Source: Gammaproteobacteria bacterium
Lineage (GTDB): Bacteria; Pseudomonadota; Gammaproteobacteria; Steroidobacterales; Steroidobacteraceae
Direction: 5' to 3'
Assembly: GCA_028293745.1 (NCBI GenBank)
Contig: JAQGOF010000223.1
Coordinates: forward strand, 1-64,000
DNA: 64,000 bases
The notes under the pieces were generated by a model. It was given only the letters and a program-made list of their open reading frames with translations, searched no databases and was not told the DNA's origin. Below are positions 51,008 through 60,380 of the stretch, in pieces (the stretch's first letter is position 1; each line of letters starts with the position of its first letter). The position numbers and the translations under genes were made by a program.

Positions 51008-51769
51008 ATGAGCCACGCAATATCGCCTGCAATCAGGCGCGTTCCCGTATTTCTGCTCCTCCTGTGGTCCGTGCCCCTTGCGGCCGGTGCGCATTCGGCG
51101 GTCGAGCCGGTCCAGCGGGATGACCCGGCACCGAAGGAACGACAGGAGCTTCTCAATCAGCGCGTGGCCGGCGCGGGCAAGGCAGCGCAGGTCATCTTCA
51201 TCGGCGACTCGATCACGCAACACTGGGAGTCCGATGGCAAGGAAGTGTGGGCGCAGTACTACGCACGCCGCGACGCGCTGAACCTGGGACTGAGCGGCGA
51301 TCGGACGCAGCACGTCCTATGGCGTCTCGACAATGGCAATCTCGACGGGCTGGATCCCAAAGTCATCGTGTTGATGATTGGCACCAACAACATCACGGAG
51401 GAAGCAACCAGCGTTGCGCAGGTTGCCGACGGAGTGGCGGCTATCGTGAAGAAGCTGCGTGACCGGCTGCCACGCGCCCGGGTGTTGTTGCTGGCCATTC
51501 TGCCCAGAGAGGAGAACCCGGGACCCAGGCGCGGCAACATCCTGCAGGTCAACCAGATAATCCGCAGGCTGGCCGATGAGCAGCATGTGTTCTGGCTCGA
51601 CTTCGGCTACCGCTTCGTGGCCAGTGACGGCACCATCTCGCGGGATGTGATGCATGACTATCTGCATTTGACGCCGCAGGGTTATCAGATCTGGGCTGCG
51701 GCAATGGAGGACGAGCTCGCCGTTCTCCTGCACGACTCTCACCCTGGTCGCGCGAGCGGGCGCGAGTGA
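51008..51769 (+). CDS. Secreted GDSL/SGNH esterase
   Basis: Exported SGNH hydrolase of 253 aa with a Sec signal peptide (VFLLLLWSVPLAAGA, cleavage near 28). All blocks are present: block I VIFIGDSITQHWE with Ser68, block II glycine in LNLGLSGDRTQ, block III IGTNN, and block V DYLHLTPQGY with the Asp/His pair. It resembles platelet-activating factor acetylhydrolase-like and acetylxylan-type esterases. It may remove O-acetyl groups from the polysaccharide in the periplasm, balancing the many acetyltransferases here; that is inference. Confidence 0.9.
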   Translation: MSHAISPAIRRVPVFLLLLWSVPLAAGAHSAVEPVQRDDPAPKERQELLNQRVAGAGKAAQVIFIGDSITQHWESDGKEVWAQYYARRDALNLGLSGDRTQHVLWRLDNGNLDGLDPKVIVLMIGTNNITEEATSVAQVADGVAAIVKKLRDRLPRARVLLLAILPREENPGPRRGNILQVNQIIRRLADEQHVFWLDFGYRFVASDGTISRDVMHDYLHLTPQGYQIWAAAMEDELAVLLHDSHPGRASGRE

Positions 51770-51841
51770 GCTTGACCGGCACAATCCCTGTGCTGTGTAC
51801 TGCCACCAGCAGCACGAGCCGTGTGAGCATCAGGGGGTCGA

Positions 51842-52222
51842 GTGAATAGAACCCAGCTCATTTGTCTGACCCTGTTTTGCGTATTCCTGAGCTCATCGGC
51901 GCAGATCGCGCTGAAGCGGGGAGTATCCAGCGGGCCCATTCAGGCACTTCTGAAGACCAGGGCGGCTGCGCCCGAATTCATCCTGCACGCCGCGCTCGCA
52001 CCACTCGTGATTCTCGGACTCGCTCTATATGCCATCAGCACGCTGCTGTGGCTTCTGGTGCTGGCCAAAGCTGACGTGAGCTTCGCCTATCCATTCGTCA
52101 GCCTCGGATTCGTCGTAATAGCGCTGTACGCGCATTTTGCGATGACCGAACCGTTGTCCACGCTGAAGATGGGCGGAATCGCGCTCATCACGGCCGGCGT
52201 TTTTTGCCTTGCGAGATCCTGA
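51842..52222 (+). CDS. SMR/EamA-like small membrane protein (ArnE-like)
   Basis: Four-helix membrane protein of 126 aa, GTG start. Pattern: LFCVFLSSSAQIALKRGV for helix 1, LVILGLALYAISTLLWLLVLA for helix 2, ADVSFAYPFVSLGFVVIALYAH for helix 3 (in parts) and MGGIALITAGVFCLA for helix 4. It lacks the catalytic membrane glutamate of drug exporters in helix 1 (Ala-Gln there) and fits the ArnE/ArnF branch thought to flip undecaprenyl-phosphate sugars. It could serve the GT39-type enzymes. It follows the esterase gene by 72 bases and nearly touches the convergent gene at 52227. Confidence 0.8.
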   Translation: MNRTQLICLTLFCVFLSSSAQIALKRGVSSGPIQALLKTRAAAPEFILHAALAPLVILGLALYAISTLLWLLVLAKADVSFAYPFVSLGFVVIALYAHFAMTEPLSTLKMGGIALITAGVFCLARS

Positions 52223-52226
52223 GGCA

Positions 52227-53417
52227 TCAGGTTGTGTTGGATGCCAGCAGCGCCAGGGTGGCTTGCAACTGCTGGGCGTTGTGTATGCCCGCCGTGACGG
52301 CGAAGATCGCGGCGAGCGTCAGGACGATCCATCGCGGGCGACCGAGGCTCGCTAAAGCTGCAGCCGTGACAAACAGCGGTACCCAATCGAGCGCGTATAA
52401 AAACGTCTCGTTTCCGAAGACGATATGCAACGCAACCTGTCCCGCGATCGACAGTGCGAGCATGGCTCGAAACCGCGGATACTGCGGCAGGCGCGCCAAC
52501 GCCCAGCCTGCTGCACACAGCAGACAAAGCCATGAGGCGATGGCGATGGCCTTCAGCACGCAGATCTGTCCGAGCGCTGTATGCTGAAAGCTGAATATTG
52601 GCCAAAACCCGCTCTCGTTCGGCAAGCTCCAGGGCTCTGGCGCCACCATGCTATGCAGAAAGATGACCACCAGCGCGCTGCCCGGAGGCGGCGCGCCGGT
52701 CCTTTCGTGGCCACCCAGGAAGAACTGCGCCGAAGGCAGGAAATACTTCTCGATTGCCCATAACAGCACGACGGCAACGAACGCGTTGCACGCGAGTTGG
52801 ACCGCACGCCGAAGGCTATGACGGGAAACCAGTGAAGCCAGCCAGACCATGAAGTTGGTGACCAGCATGCTGAGGGAGGCCGCGCCTGTCACCACGTCGA
52901 GCCACGCGGGTACCGGCCTTCTCTCCGCGAGCGCAGCGACAATCAGGACTGCGATGATCGTGACGGATCCGAACAGGTAAGTTTCGGGAATGGCGCTCCA
53001 GAACATTGCCGCGGCGCTCGAGGCCGCGACCAGACTGAATATCACGGCATCGAGACGCCGGCAGCGCAGCAGCCTGAGCAGGGTATAGAACAGCCCGATC
53101 CATACAGCCGCGGTGGCGGCGATCACGACGCGGGCCGCTTGCATCTTGTCGAGGCCGAACACCTTGACGCAGACGCCGACCAACGGAATCGTGACCAGCG
53201 GAAAGAGCGGGTGCACATTGGTGCGCTTGTGGTTGGCCCCAGGGCTCGTCATATCCCTGTAGACGCGCGCCACGTCGGCCTCGAACCACACATCATCCGC
53301 GCGCGTGTCGGTCAGTGTCTGAATATGCTCATTCAACCCTGTGACCCACCAGACGCAGAGTGCCGCGGCCAGCATCAGCACCAGACAAATTCCCACATCG
53401 GGTGCGTGTCGCTCCAC
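52227..53417 (-). CDS. Polytopic membrane protein, probable GT-C glycosyltransferase
   Basis: About ten membrane helices in 396 aa. After the first helix a periplasmic loop carries TRADDVWFEADVARVYRDM, an acidic stretch placed like the catalytic loop of GT-C enzymes, followed by HPLFPLVTIPLVGVCVKVFG, which is typical of the GT39/GT87 group. The GTG at 53417 is chosen because the TTG at 53495 would overlap the upstream gene by 68 bases. No donor or acceptor can be named. It is the last gene of the leftward block 60268-52227. Confidence 0.68.
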   Translation of the reverse strand: MERHAPDVGICLVLMLAAALCVWWVTGLNEHIQTLTDTRADDVWFEADVARVYRDMTSPGANHKRTNVHPLFPLVTIPLVGVCVKVFGLDKMQAARVVIAATAAVWIGLFYTLLRLLRCRRLDAVIFSLVAASSAAAMFWSAIPETYLFGSVTIIAVLIVAALAERRPVPAWLDVVTGAASLSMLVTNFMVWLASLVSRHSLRRAVQLACNAFVAVVLLWAIEKYFLPSAQFFLGGHERTGAPPPGSALVVIFLHSMVAPEPWSLPNESGFWPIFSFQHTALGQICVLKAIAIASWLCLLCAAGWALARLPQYPRFRAMLALSIAGQVALHIVFGNETFLYALDWVPLFVTAAALASLGRPRWIVLTLAAIFAVTAGIHNAQQLQATLALLASNTT

Positions 53418-53427
53418 GGCTAGCCAG

Positions 53428-55089
53428 TCATGGCGAGCGTGGTTTGCACAGCCGCTTGTCGATGGCCAGAAGCGTTGCAGCCTCGTTCGCGGCAACTGTC
53501 ACGGTCGGCACGCCGATGAGATGGGGGTCAAACGGCATTGTGACCAGGAGGAAATCGTAGTCACAGTCAACTTGATTCCAGCTCACCGCGGCGTCCGTCG
53601 CTGCCCCGGCGCCGCGCTGCGCCGCCCTGTACCACTGGTGGTCGGGCGCATACCGCGGATGCTTGTAGTTGAAATAGGTCATCGGCGCGCCACTCTCCAG
53701 ACTGAAGAGGTAGGGGATGACCGCGCCACGGTCGAGCACGATGTTCGAGGCCACGTGCAGGAGATGCGGTTGCCTGGTCTCCGTGTGGACGGGGAGTACA
53801 TACGAGCCTTTGGGAATGGATGCCGCGACCTCACGATAGCGGTTGATCCAGGCGTTGTTGCTGACCAATGGTCGCGCCACGTAGACGAGATTGGTGACGG
53901 CCAACAGCGCTGCGAGCCCGACTACCCCGAGGTTGCCGAGGGTGCGCCCGGCCGAGCCTTCCGCCGGCAGTCGCAAGCTCGCCAACAGCAGCATCAAGCT
54001 GATCATCGGCAGCGCCCGAATGTCCACGTAACTCGAATTCACGTAGTCGGTCGGTAGTACGAAGTAGATACCGAGAAACGCTGCAGCAAGCATGAGCTGC
54101 TCGACTACGGCGGGTCTCCTGAGTCCGGCGCTGGTTAACTCGCGGCGTACCGGCAAAAGGAGGCATGCGGCGAACAGGAGCAGGGGGAGTGTTGCCAGAT
54201 GCCAGTCGAAGGTTAGAAATTCAGCGGGCAGACCGCGGATCTTCATGCCCGCCAACTGTCGCAAGGTAGGCCCTGCCGATTGGTATTGCCAGGCATCGGC
54301 AGCTTCGTGGGGCCGCGCCATGAGTGCGAAGTACAACGCGAACAGCACGGCAATGGGGCCGCAGAGGGCGATCTCCCGGCGCAAAGTGGTGGTCCTGAAC
54401 CACAGCCGCACCAGGGCTGATACGCCGATCGCCGCGCCTATGAACACGGGCGCCGACAGGTGTGTCAGGAATCCCAGTGCGAGCACCGCGATGTATGCGA
54501 TGTACGCCGGCAGCGACCAGCGCCTGCGAAGTATTTCGGCAATCGCAAGAGTTACGACGAACAGTGCCAGTGCGAGCCGGAATGCGAGGAAACCCACGAG
54601 GAAGAACCAGTCGGTCGAAAGATACAGGCCGACCAGCAGGACGAACGGGCGTGCGCGCCGGGGAAGGTTGATTACATGTGCATAGAACAGCAGCGCGCAC
54701 GGCAGCGCGAGTATCACCAGGCCCGTAAACAAACCGGCCCCGACGTTCGGGCCGAAAAGCTCTACTGCGCCCATGAGTATCAAGTCAGGCAGCACGTAGG
54801 GCACCGGCGCAAGGTGCACCTCGAAGAAGCGGCCGAAATCGGCACCGTGATGGAAAAAGAGATCCGCCATGATCTGGGCACGAGCCACATGATTGGCGTA
54901 GTCCTGCATTGGGAACGACGTGAGCGGGACAATGAGGGCAAGGTAGGCCGCGCAGATCACGGCGGCGGCAAGCCAGCCCGCCTTGTCGCCGAAGGTATCG
55001 ATCAGGCGCGGCGCGGCGCGGCGCCCTGCGGGCAGCAGGGCCGCGTCGGCGCTCGAACTGCCATCATTGGATGAAGCTGTCACCAACAC
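53428..55089 (-). CDS. Large polytopic membrane protein of unknown function
   Basis: Membrane protein of 553 aa, GTG start, with about ten to twelve helices and a soluble C-terminal domain of about 130 residues (NRYREVAASIPKGSYVLPV to LLAIDKRLCKP). The first loop after helix 1 reads LTSFPMQDYANHVARAQIM; an aspartate at this place would fit a GT-C enzyme. The arrangement is like uncharacterised membrane proteins near PMT-like enzymes in polysaccharide loci. No clear family motif was recognised, so the function is left open. It ends 10 bases before the next gene's start. Confidence 0.72.
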   Translation of the reverse strand: MLVTASSNDGSSSADAALLPAGRRAAPRLIDTFGDKAGWLAAAVICAAYLALIVPLTSFPMQDYANHVARAQIMADLFFHHGADFGRFFEVHLAPVPYVLPDLILMGAVELFGPNVGAGLFTGLVILALPCALLFYAHVINLPRRARPFVLLVGLYLSTDWFFLVGFLAFRLALALFVVTLAIAEILRRRWSLPAYIAYIAVLALGFLTHLSAPVFIGAAIGVSALVRLWFRTTTLRREIALCGPIAVLFALYFALMARPHEAADAWQYQSAGPTLRQLAGMKIRGLPAEFLTFDWHLATLPLLLFAACLLLPVRRELTSAGLRRPAVVEQLMLAAAFLGIYFVLPTDYVNSSYVDIRALPMISLMLLLASLRLPAEGSAGRTLGNLGVVGLAALLAVTNLVYVARPLVSNNAWINRYREVAASIPKGSYVLPVHTETRQPHLLHVASNIVLDRGAVIPYLFSLESGAPMTYFNYKHPRYAPDHQWYRAAQRGAGAATDAAVSWNQVDCDYDFLLVTMPFDPHLIGVPTVTVAANEAATLLAIDKRLCKPRSP

Positions 55090-55114
55090 ACCCCTGTAGG
55101 TTTCGGCGGCGATT

Positions 55115-57127
55115 CTAACGAGGCCGGGCCAGGATTGCGACGAGCACTCCGGTCAGCCCCGAGTTGGCCGCAAACAACCGCGCGCCCGCGGGGCTCAGGT
55201 GCAGCTCATCGCTGTAGATGATGGCACCGGACTGCAGCCGCTGTGAGCACGAACTGGGACCGCACAGGATCGGAATCGAATCGAGCACGCGCAGCGCCGG
55301 GAATTCGCGTTGGATCTCGTCCAACGCATGGTTGTATGGAGCCATGTCGCTCTCGACCGTGCTGCGAGGCATTTCGGGCGCGCATCCGCCGCCTGGAAGC
55401 GTGATTCGCCGCAGAAAGCACGCCGGCGCGCTGCCGTATCCGGGGATCTCCCGCACGTAGATCACCTGTGAGGTGCGTGGGAGCGCAGCGATCAGATTTC
55501 TCAGGCCCTGCTTGAAGGCGCGCTCGTGGCTTGCGGATGCGCTCAGGTAGCTCGAGCCGCCACCCACCAGCACGACTACCCTGGGTTGCGTCTGACGGAC
55601 ATACTTCACCAGCTGATTCCAGGTGTCGTTGCAGCTTCTCTCCCGGGCGTCGAAATCGATCGCGACGTTCAGCAGCGGAGGGCAGCCGCCGCGGCCGAGA
55701 AGCATGAGCGGATAGCCACGCCCCAGCACCGCGACACTCCCATCGTAGAGTGCCTGTGATCGCGAGTCGCCCATGAACAGCACCGCGGGATGGGACGATA
55801 CGGTCGTCTTGCAGTAGTTGACCACACCGGTTTTTGCGCCGGGAAAGCTGTCGAGACACAGGGAGTCGGTCCTGGGTCCCTGGCGGATTGCCCGGATATC
55901 GAGATCGAAGCGACTGTTGATTCCCGCGGCCGCGTAGACACTGAGGCCGGCGATGCCGAGAGTTGCCAGTCCCGCGACGAGCCCCAGAGCTACGCGCGGC
56001 CGACGCTGCCTGCGTATTGGCAACTCGACGAGAAGATACGTAAGCGCTGCCAGGGCGACGCTGAGCGCTACGGCTACGATACGTACCGTCGTCGACGGGG
56101 CTTCCGACTGCAGAATCGTCGCAAACGACAGCAGCGGCCAATGCCACAGGTACAGCGGGTAACTGATGAGGCCGATGAATACGATGACGGGATTCCCCAT
56201 TACCCGTCTCTGAAACCAGGTATTCCCCGGTGTTGCAAGCAAACACAACGCTCCGCACGTGGGCAGCAGCGCCGCCCACCCCGGAAATGGCGTGCGCGAA
56301 TCGAACGCGAACAACGCGATGATGATCAACGCGAAACCCGCGACGGGCAGCGCGGAGTACATGCGCGACCTCGGCCCGGTGTTGGTTGCGTGCGGCGGAC
56401 TGCCGGCAGATTGTGCCGCCGCCGCGGATGATTCCCGGTAATGAGCCAGCAGACAGCCCAGGCCGAGCTCCCAGAAGCGTGACAGCGGGAAGTAGTAGTT
56501 TGCGGTGGGGTTGCGGTACAGGAGAGCGATATTCAACGCGAACGACGCGGCCGTGAGCAGTGCGATCGTGATGCCGGTGCCCTTGCGATTCTTGAGCAAC
56601 AGCAGCAGCAGCGGCCATACGAGGTAGAATTGCTCCTCGATGCCCAAAGACCACAGATGCAGCAGCGGTTTCAGCGCGGCTTCGCGATCGAAATACCCGA
56701 CCTCGCGCCACGAGACGAAATTCGAGACGAACACCGCGGCTGCGGCGACATGTTTGCCGAGCAGCTCGAATTCGTCAGGCAGCAACGCGTACCAGCCGAA
56801 CAGCAGACAGGCCGCCAGCACGACCGCCAGCGCCGGGAATATCCGCCGCACGCGCCGCCGGTAGAAATTCGCCAACGTGAATGTCGAGCGCCGCAGCTGC
56901 TTGAGAATGATGGTCGAAATCAGAAAGCCGGAAATGACGAAAAATACGTCGACACCGATGAACCCGCCCGGGAAGTACGTGGGGAAGGCATGGAATGCAA
57001 CCACTGCGATTACGGCAACGGCCCGCAGTCCATCCACGTCGGGACGGTAGTCGAGCTCGTGCACGCGCTGGTCCGTCTGCGCAGTTGCACTGACAGTGCG
57101 GCTTGCTGCCAGGTTGGCGAGTGTCAT
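55115..57127 (-). CDS. Acyltransferase-3 with SGNH domain (OafA-like)
   Basis: Membrane O-acetyltransferase of 670 aa, the close relative of the protein at 6909. The acyltransferase-3 core begins at YRPDVDGLRAVAVIAVVAFHAFP with the conserved histidine, then FFVISGFLIS, RRVRRIFPALAVVLAACL and HLWSLGIEEQFYLVWP. The periplasmic C-terminal SGNH domain shows MGDSRSQAL near 454 and the Asp/His pair in SDELHLSPAGARLF near 641. It would acetylate an exported sugar. ATG at 57127 is well placed. It is separated from the amidotransferase gene by 20 bases, in one operon. Confidence 0.92.
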   Translation of the reverse strand: MTLANLAASRTVSATAQTDQRVHELDYRPDVDGLRAVAVIAVVAFHAFPTYFPGGFIGVDVFFVISGFLISTIILKQLRRSTFTLANFYRRRVRRIFPALAVVLAACLLFGWYALLPDEFELLGKHVAAAAVFVSNFVSWREVGYFDREAALKPLLHLWSLGIEEQFYLVWPLLLLLLKNRKGTGITIALLTAASFALNIALLYRNPTANYYFPLSRFWELGLGCLLAHYRESSAAAAQSAGSPPHATNTGPRSRMYSALPVAGFALIIIALFAFDSRTPFPGWAALLPTCGALCLLATPGNTWFQRRVMGNPVIVFIGLISYPLYLWHWPLLSFATILQSEAPSTTVRIVAVALSVALAALTYLLVELPIRRQRRPRVALGLVAGLATLGIAGLSVYAAAGINSRFDLDIRAIRQGPRTDSLCLDSFPGAKTGVVNYCKTTVSSHPAVLFMGDSRSQALYDGSVAVLGRGYPLMLLGRGGCPPLLNVAIDFDARERSCNDTWNQLVKYVRQTQPRVVVLVGGGSSYLSASASHERAFKQGLRNLIAALPRTSQVIYVREIPGYGSAPACFLRRITLPGGGCAPEMPRSTVESDMAPYNHALDEIQREFPALRVLDSIPILCGPSSCSQRLQSGAIIYSDELHLSPAGARLFAANSGLTGVLVAILARPR

Positions 57128-57147
57128 TTATTCTTTTTCACTTTCAA

Positions 57148-59088
57148 TCACGCAACGGAGGCCAGAGTGCCCGGCACAGATCCGAATTGAAGTGCCTCGC
57201 GCGGCTGCCCGAGGATCATCATGCGATACCACAATTCGGCGTTGATCAGCAGCCAGAGGCGATTGCCATGATCTGCGCGGCGGGCGAGGTGCTCGCCCAG
57301 GAGCGCATGGATGGGCTCCCGGCGTAACACGCCTGCCGCCACCAGCTTTGAGTCCGGCAGGAAGCGTTCGTACAGTGCACGGTATTCGTGCTGGAGCAGG
57401 TAGGGCAGGGCTGACGAGAAGCCTTGTTTCGGCCGATCGAGAATCTCGCGGGGCAGATAGCGGGCGGCGAGCTTGCGCTGTGCCCAGCGAAGCGAGCGGC
57501 CCCTGATTTTCATGCTGGAGGGCAGGCGCGCGGCGAACTGCGCCAGCCGGTGATCCATGAACGGGCTGCGCGCCTCGAGGCCATGACTCATCGACATGCG
57601 ATCGGTGATCATCACGGGATGATCGGGGAGGCGTACCTGACTGTCCGCGGCCAGCATGTGGTCCAGAGGATCGCCGCTGGCCGCATCGTATGGGGCCCGT
57701 ATCGCGTCTTCCGCATGGGTGCCCTGCAGCTGGCTCAGCGCATCGGCGGTGAATAGCGCCTCGCGCATCGGTGCGTCGAAATAGAAATAGCTGAGGCTGG
57801 CCGCGTAGCGAGCGGAGCCCGACAGGAACGAGAGGCGCTGCAGCCACCGAAGTTGGTGTCCCACACTCTTGTACCAGCCTGCCTCCGGAATCAACGCCAG
57901 GGCCGGGCCGAACACGTGACGCCGCAGCGCTGCGGGCACCCGCGCATAGTGGTTTGCGTACAGATTGCCGTAGTAGCGGTCATAGCCCCCGAACAGCTCA
58001 TCGCCGCCATCGCCGCCGATGACGACCTTCACCGACCGGCTGGCAAGCTCGGCAACGTGATAGGTGCACAACGACAGCGGGTCGGAGGGCTCATCGAGGT
58101 GGTAGATGAGATCCGGCAACAGCGAAACCAGTGACGGCGACAGGCTGCGCTCATGATGGTTTGTAGCAAACATCCGGGCGACCGCGCGGGCATGCGGCGC
58201 CTCATCGAAGCGTTGATGCGGCAGTCCCACCGTGAACGTTGCAAGGTCCTTGACACCGATGCGCTTGACCAGCATTGCAACCAGCAGGCTCGAGTCGAGT
58301 CCGCCGCTCAACAGGGCACCGACCGGAACGTCGCTGACCAGGTGCAGGCGCAACGACTCATCGATCTGGGCCTCGAGCTCATCCAGCAGCTGCTCGTCCG
58401 AGCCCTCGAGCTTCGGCTGGTAGCTCAGGCTCCAGAAGCGGCTGATCACGGGTGAGCTGCCGGACTCCAGGACCAGCAAATGGGCCGGCGGCAGTTTGTG
58501 TATGCCGCGAAACATGGACAGGGGCGGGGCGATGAGCCGCAACCCCAGGTATTGATCCAGCGCCGCCAGGCTCAGCTCGCGCAGGCCTGGATCGAACGCC
58601 AGCAGTGCCTTGATCTCCGAGGCGAATGCGAAGCCGCGCGCGGTCCTGGCATAGTACAGGGGCTTCTGGCCCAGATGATCGCGGCCGATGAGCAGGCGCC
58701 GCTTGCGCGCATCCCACAGGCCGAAGGCGAACATGCCGCGCAGATGATCGACCAGCCGGTCGCCATACTCGACATACAAGCCGATGATGACCTCACAGTC
58801 GCTGTGCGTCAGAAAGCGATGGCCGCGCGCCTCGAGGCCGGCCCGCAGCTCCTTGTAGTTGTAGATCTCGCCATTGCAGACCAGCCAGATGGATTTGTCC
58901 GCGTTCGTGAGCGGCTGGCGTCCACCCTCGAGGTCGATGATGGACAGACGGCGATGCCCGAAGATCGCGTCGGCGTTGTGTTCCGTACCCTCGCCGTCGG
59001 GTCCGCGGTGGCGCAGGGCCGTGAGCATGCTGCGCATGCCTTCCAACAACACCGATGTATTGCCCACTATTCCGGCAATTCCACACAT
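57148..59088 (-). CDS. Glutamine-dependent amidotransferase (asparagine synthase-like, XrtA-associated type)
   Basis: Protein of 646 aa with the two domains of asparagine synthetase B. The class II glutaminase domain starts at MCGIAGIVG with Cys2 as nucleophile, and has RHRGPDGEG, HRRLSIIDLEGGRQP and NGEIYNYKELR. The synthetase domain has the PP-loop LLSGGLDSSLLVAML near 265 and VVIGGDGGDELFGGYDRYY near 355. In exosortase A-type loci such enzymes are common and thought to amidate sugar carboxyl groups rather than make asparagine. It lies between an acyltransferase gene and a GT4 gene with gaps of 20 and 1 bases. Confidence 0.93.
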   Translation of the reverse strand: MCGIAGIVGNTSVLLEGMRSMLTALRHRGPDGEGTEHNADAIFGHRRLSIIDLEGGRQPLTNADKSIWLVCNGEIYNYKELRAGLEARGHRFLTHSDCEVIIGLYVEYGDRLVDHLRGMFAFGLWDARKRRLLIGRDHLGQKPLYYARTARGFAFASEIKALLAFDPGLRELSLAALDQYLGLRLIAPPLSMFRGIHKLPPAHLLVLESGSSPVISRFWSLSYQPKLEGSDEQLLDELEAQIDESLRLHLVSDVPVGALLSGGLDSSLLVAMLVKRIGVKDLATFTVGLPHQRFDEAPHARAVARMFATNHHERSLSPSLVSLLPDLIYHLDEPSDPLSLCTYHVAELASRSVKVVIGGDGGDELFGGYDRYYGNLYANHYARVPAALRRHVFGPALALIPEAGWYKSVGHQLRWLQRLSFLSGSARYAASLSYFYFDAPMREALFTADALSQLQGTHAEDAIRAPYDAASGDPLDHMLAADSQVRLPDHPVMITDRMSMSHGLEARSPFMDHRLAQFAARLPSSMKIRGRSLRWAQRKLAARYLPREILDRPKQGFSSALPYLLQHEYRALYERFLPDSKLVAAGVLRREPIHALLGEHLARRADHGNRLWLLINAELWYRMMILGQPREALQFGSVPGTLASVA

Positions 59089-59089
59089 G

Positions 59090-60268
59090 CTACTCGTGCT
59101 CCAGTCGCGCCACGGTTGCCGCCCGGTCCGCTATGGCGGCCTCGAACACTTCTTCATACCGTTCGGCGCAGCGCTCGATGAAGAAATTTTCCACCTTCGC
59201 CAGGTTGTGACGGCCGACGGCGGCGCAACGCTCGGGCGAGTCGCGCAGCGCGCGCACCGCATCGTTGAATGCCTGAAGGTCGTTCAACTGAATGACATTT
59301 CCGGTATCGGGAGTCGACAGGAAGTCCGTTTGGCCGCCGCGGTTGTAACACACCACCGGCAACGCGAACGACATCGCCTCCAGAAACACCAACCCGAAGC
59401 CCTCATGTTGAGCGGTGGATACGAACACGTCGGAGACAGCGTAGGCGCTGTACTTCACCTCGTCAGGCACATAACCGAGTATGCGCAGCCGGTTTTCAAC
59501 GCCCAGCTCGGCTGCCCGTTGTTTCACTGCTCCGAGCTCCGGCCCGTCGCCGACGATGACCAGAAACACGTCCTGCAACACGGCAAGTGTTTCGATCAGT
59601 TGCGTGCTCGCCTTGCGGGGAACGACGCGGCCTGCTGTCACCAGTACGAACGCATCCTCCGGCAGATTGAAGTCCGAGCGCTGCGCCCGAACGTTTTGCG
59701 GAGGCCTGTCAATCCCCAGCGGTATCAAGTCCACCTTGCGATCGACACCGTAGATCTGTTCGACGTTGCGCGCCGTATCGCGGGACTGGGCTACGACACA
59801 ATCCGCAGCCCGCAACAGGCGAGCCACGGCGCGGCGCAGAAATGCATGCCGGTGGGGCGAGCTCTTTTTCGACGGGTCGTAGAGATCGCCGCCGTGCACC
59901 GACAGGACGTTGGGAACGTCCAGGCGGGCCGAGAGCCAGTCCCCGAGCGGTCCGGTGGGCACTGCAAAATGGGTATTGATGATGTCGAAGCGACGCTCCC
60001 GGCCCAGCTTCAGACCACGTAACAGGCCCATTGGCAGGTAGGCTGCCATGGAGGGCATATTGGCGACGGCGAGATGGCGCCGGAAAAACACGGGGACGCG
60101 CACAACCTTGACGTTGGCATCCAGCGCTTCCGCCGGCAGGCCCGCAGCCCGGGAAGTCAGAACCGTAACGTCGTGTCGCTGCGCGAGCGCGCGGGCCATG
60201 GCTGCCATCACCACGCCGCCGCCGCCGCCCAGGGGCGGGTACTCGTAGTTACAGAATAGAATCCTCAA
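59090..60268 (-). CDS. GT4 glycosyltransferase
   Basis: Family 4 glycosyltransferase of 392 aa, TTG start. ILFCNYEYPPLGGGGGVVMAAMA has a five-glycine loop, then INTHFAVPTGPLG and LSVHGGDLYDPSKK. Donor half: LVTAGRVVPRKASTQLIETL, LVIVGDGPELGAVK, and TAQHEGFGLVFLEAMSFALPVV with the E-x7-E pair. It is the first gene of the leftward block that includes the amidotransferase and the OafA-like protein. The intergenic region to the divergent methyltransferase is about 110 bases. Confidence 0.9.
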   Translation of the reverse strand: MRILFCNYEYPPLGGGGGVVMAAMARALAQRHDVTVLTSRAAGLPAEALDANVKVVRVPVFFRRHLAVANMPSMAAYLPMGLLRGLKLGRERRFDIINTHFAVPTGPLGDWLSARLDVPNVLSVHGGDLYDPSKKSSPHRHAFLRRAVARLLRAADCVVAQSRDTARNVEQIYGVDRKVDLIPLGIDRPPQNVRAQRSDFNLPEDAFVLVTAGRVVPRKASTQLIETLAVLQDVFLVIVGDGPELGAVKQRAAELGVENRLRILGYVPDEVKYSAYAVSDVFVSTAQHEGFGLVFLEAMSFALPVVCYNRGGQTDFLSTPDTGNVIQLNDLQAFNDAVRALRDSPERCAAVGRHNLAKVENFFIERCAERYEEVFEAAIADRAATVARLEHE

Positions 60269-60323
60269 TGTGTAATGCAGGTCCCGCGTTGCCCCGGCAG
60301 CGTGTATTCTGCCCGGTGACGCT

Positions 60324-60338
60324 GCGCTTTATAAGCGC
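60324..60338. promoter_or_regulatory. Dyad GCGCTT-TAT-AAGCGC with -10-like core
   Basis: A perfect 15-base dyad whose centre holds TATAAG, a -10-like box for the rightward methyltransferase gene. A dimeric repressor binding here would cover the promoter. Just downstream is a direct repeat TTTTGGG(A/G)ATGCAGGG (60342-60357 and 60364-60379). Confidence 0.45.
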
Positions 60339-60380
60339 TAATTTTGGGAATGCAGGGTACTCATTTTGGGGATGCAGGGG

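Noticed and set aside
55206-56711. Leftward open frame of 501 codons inside the OafA-like gene at 55115
   Set aside because: Same strand, different frame, Arg/Ser-rich product without motifs; the acyltransferase frame has all family signatures.
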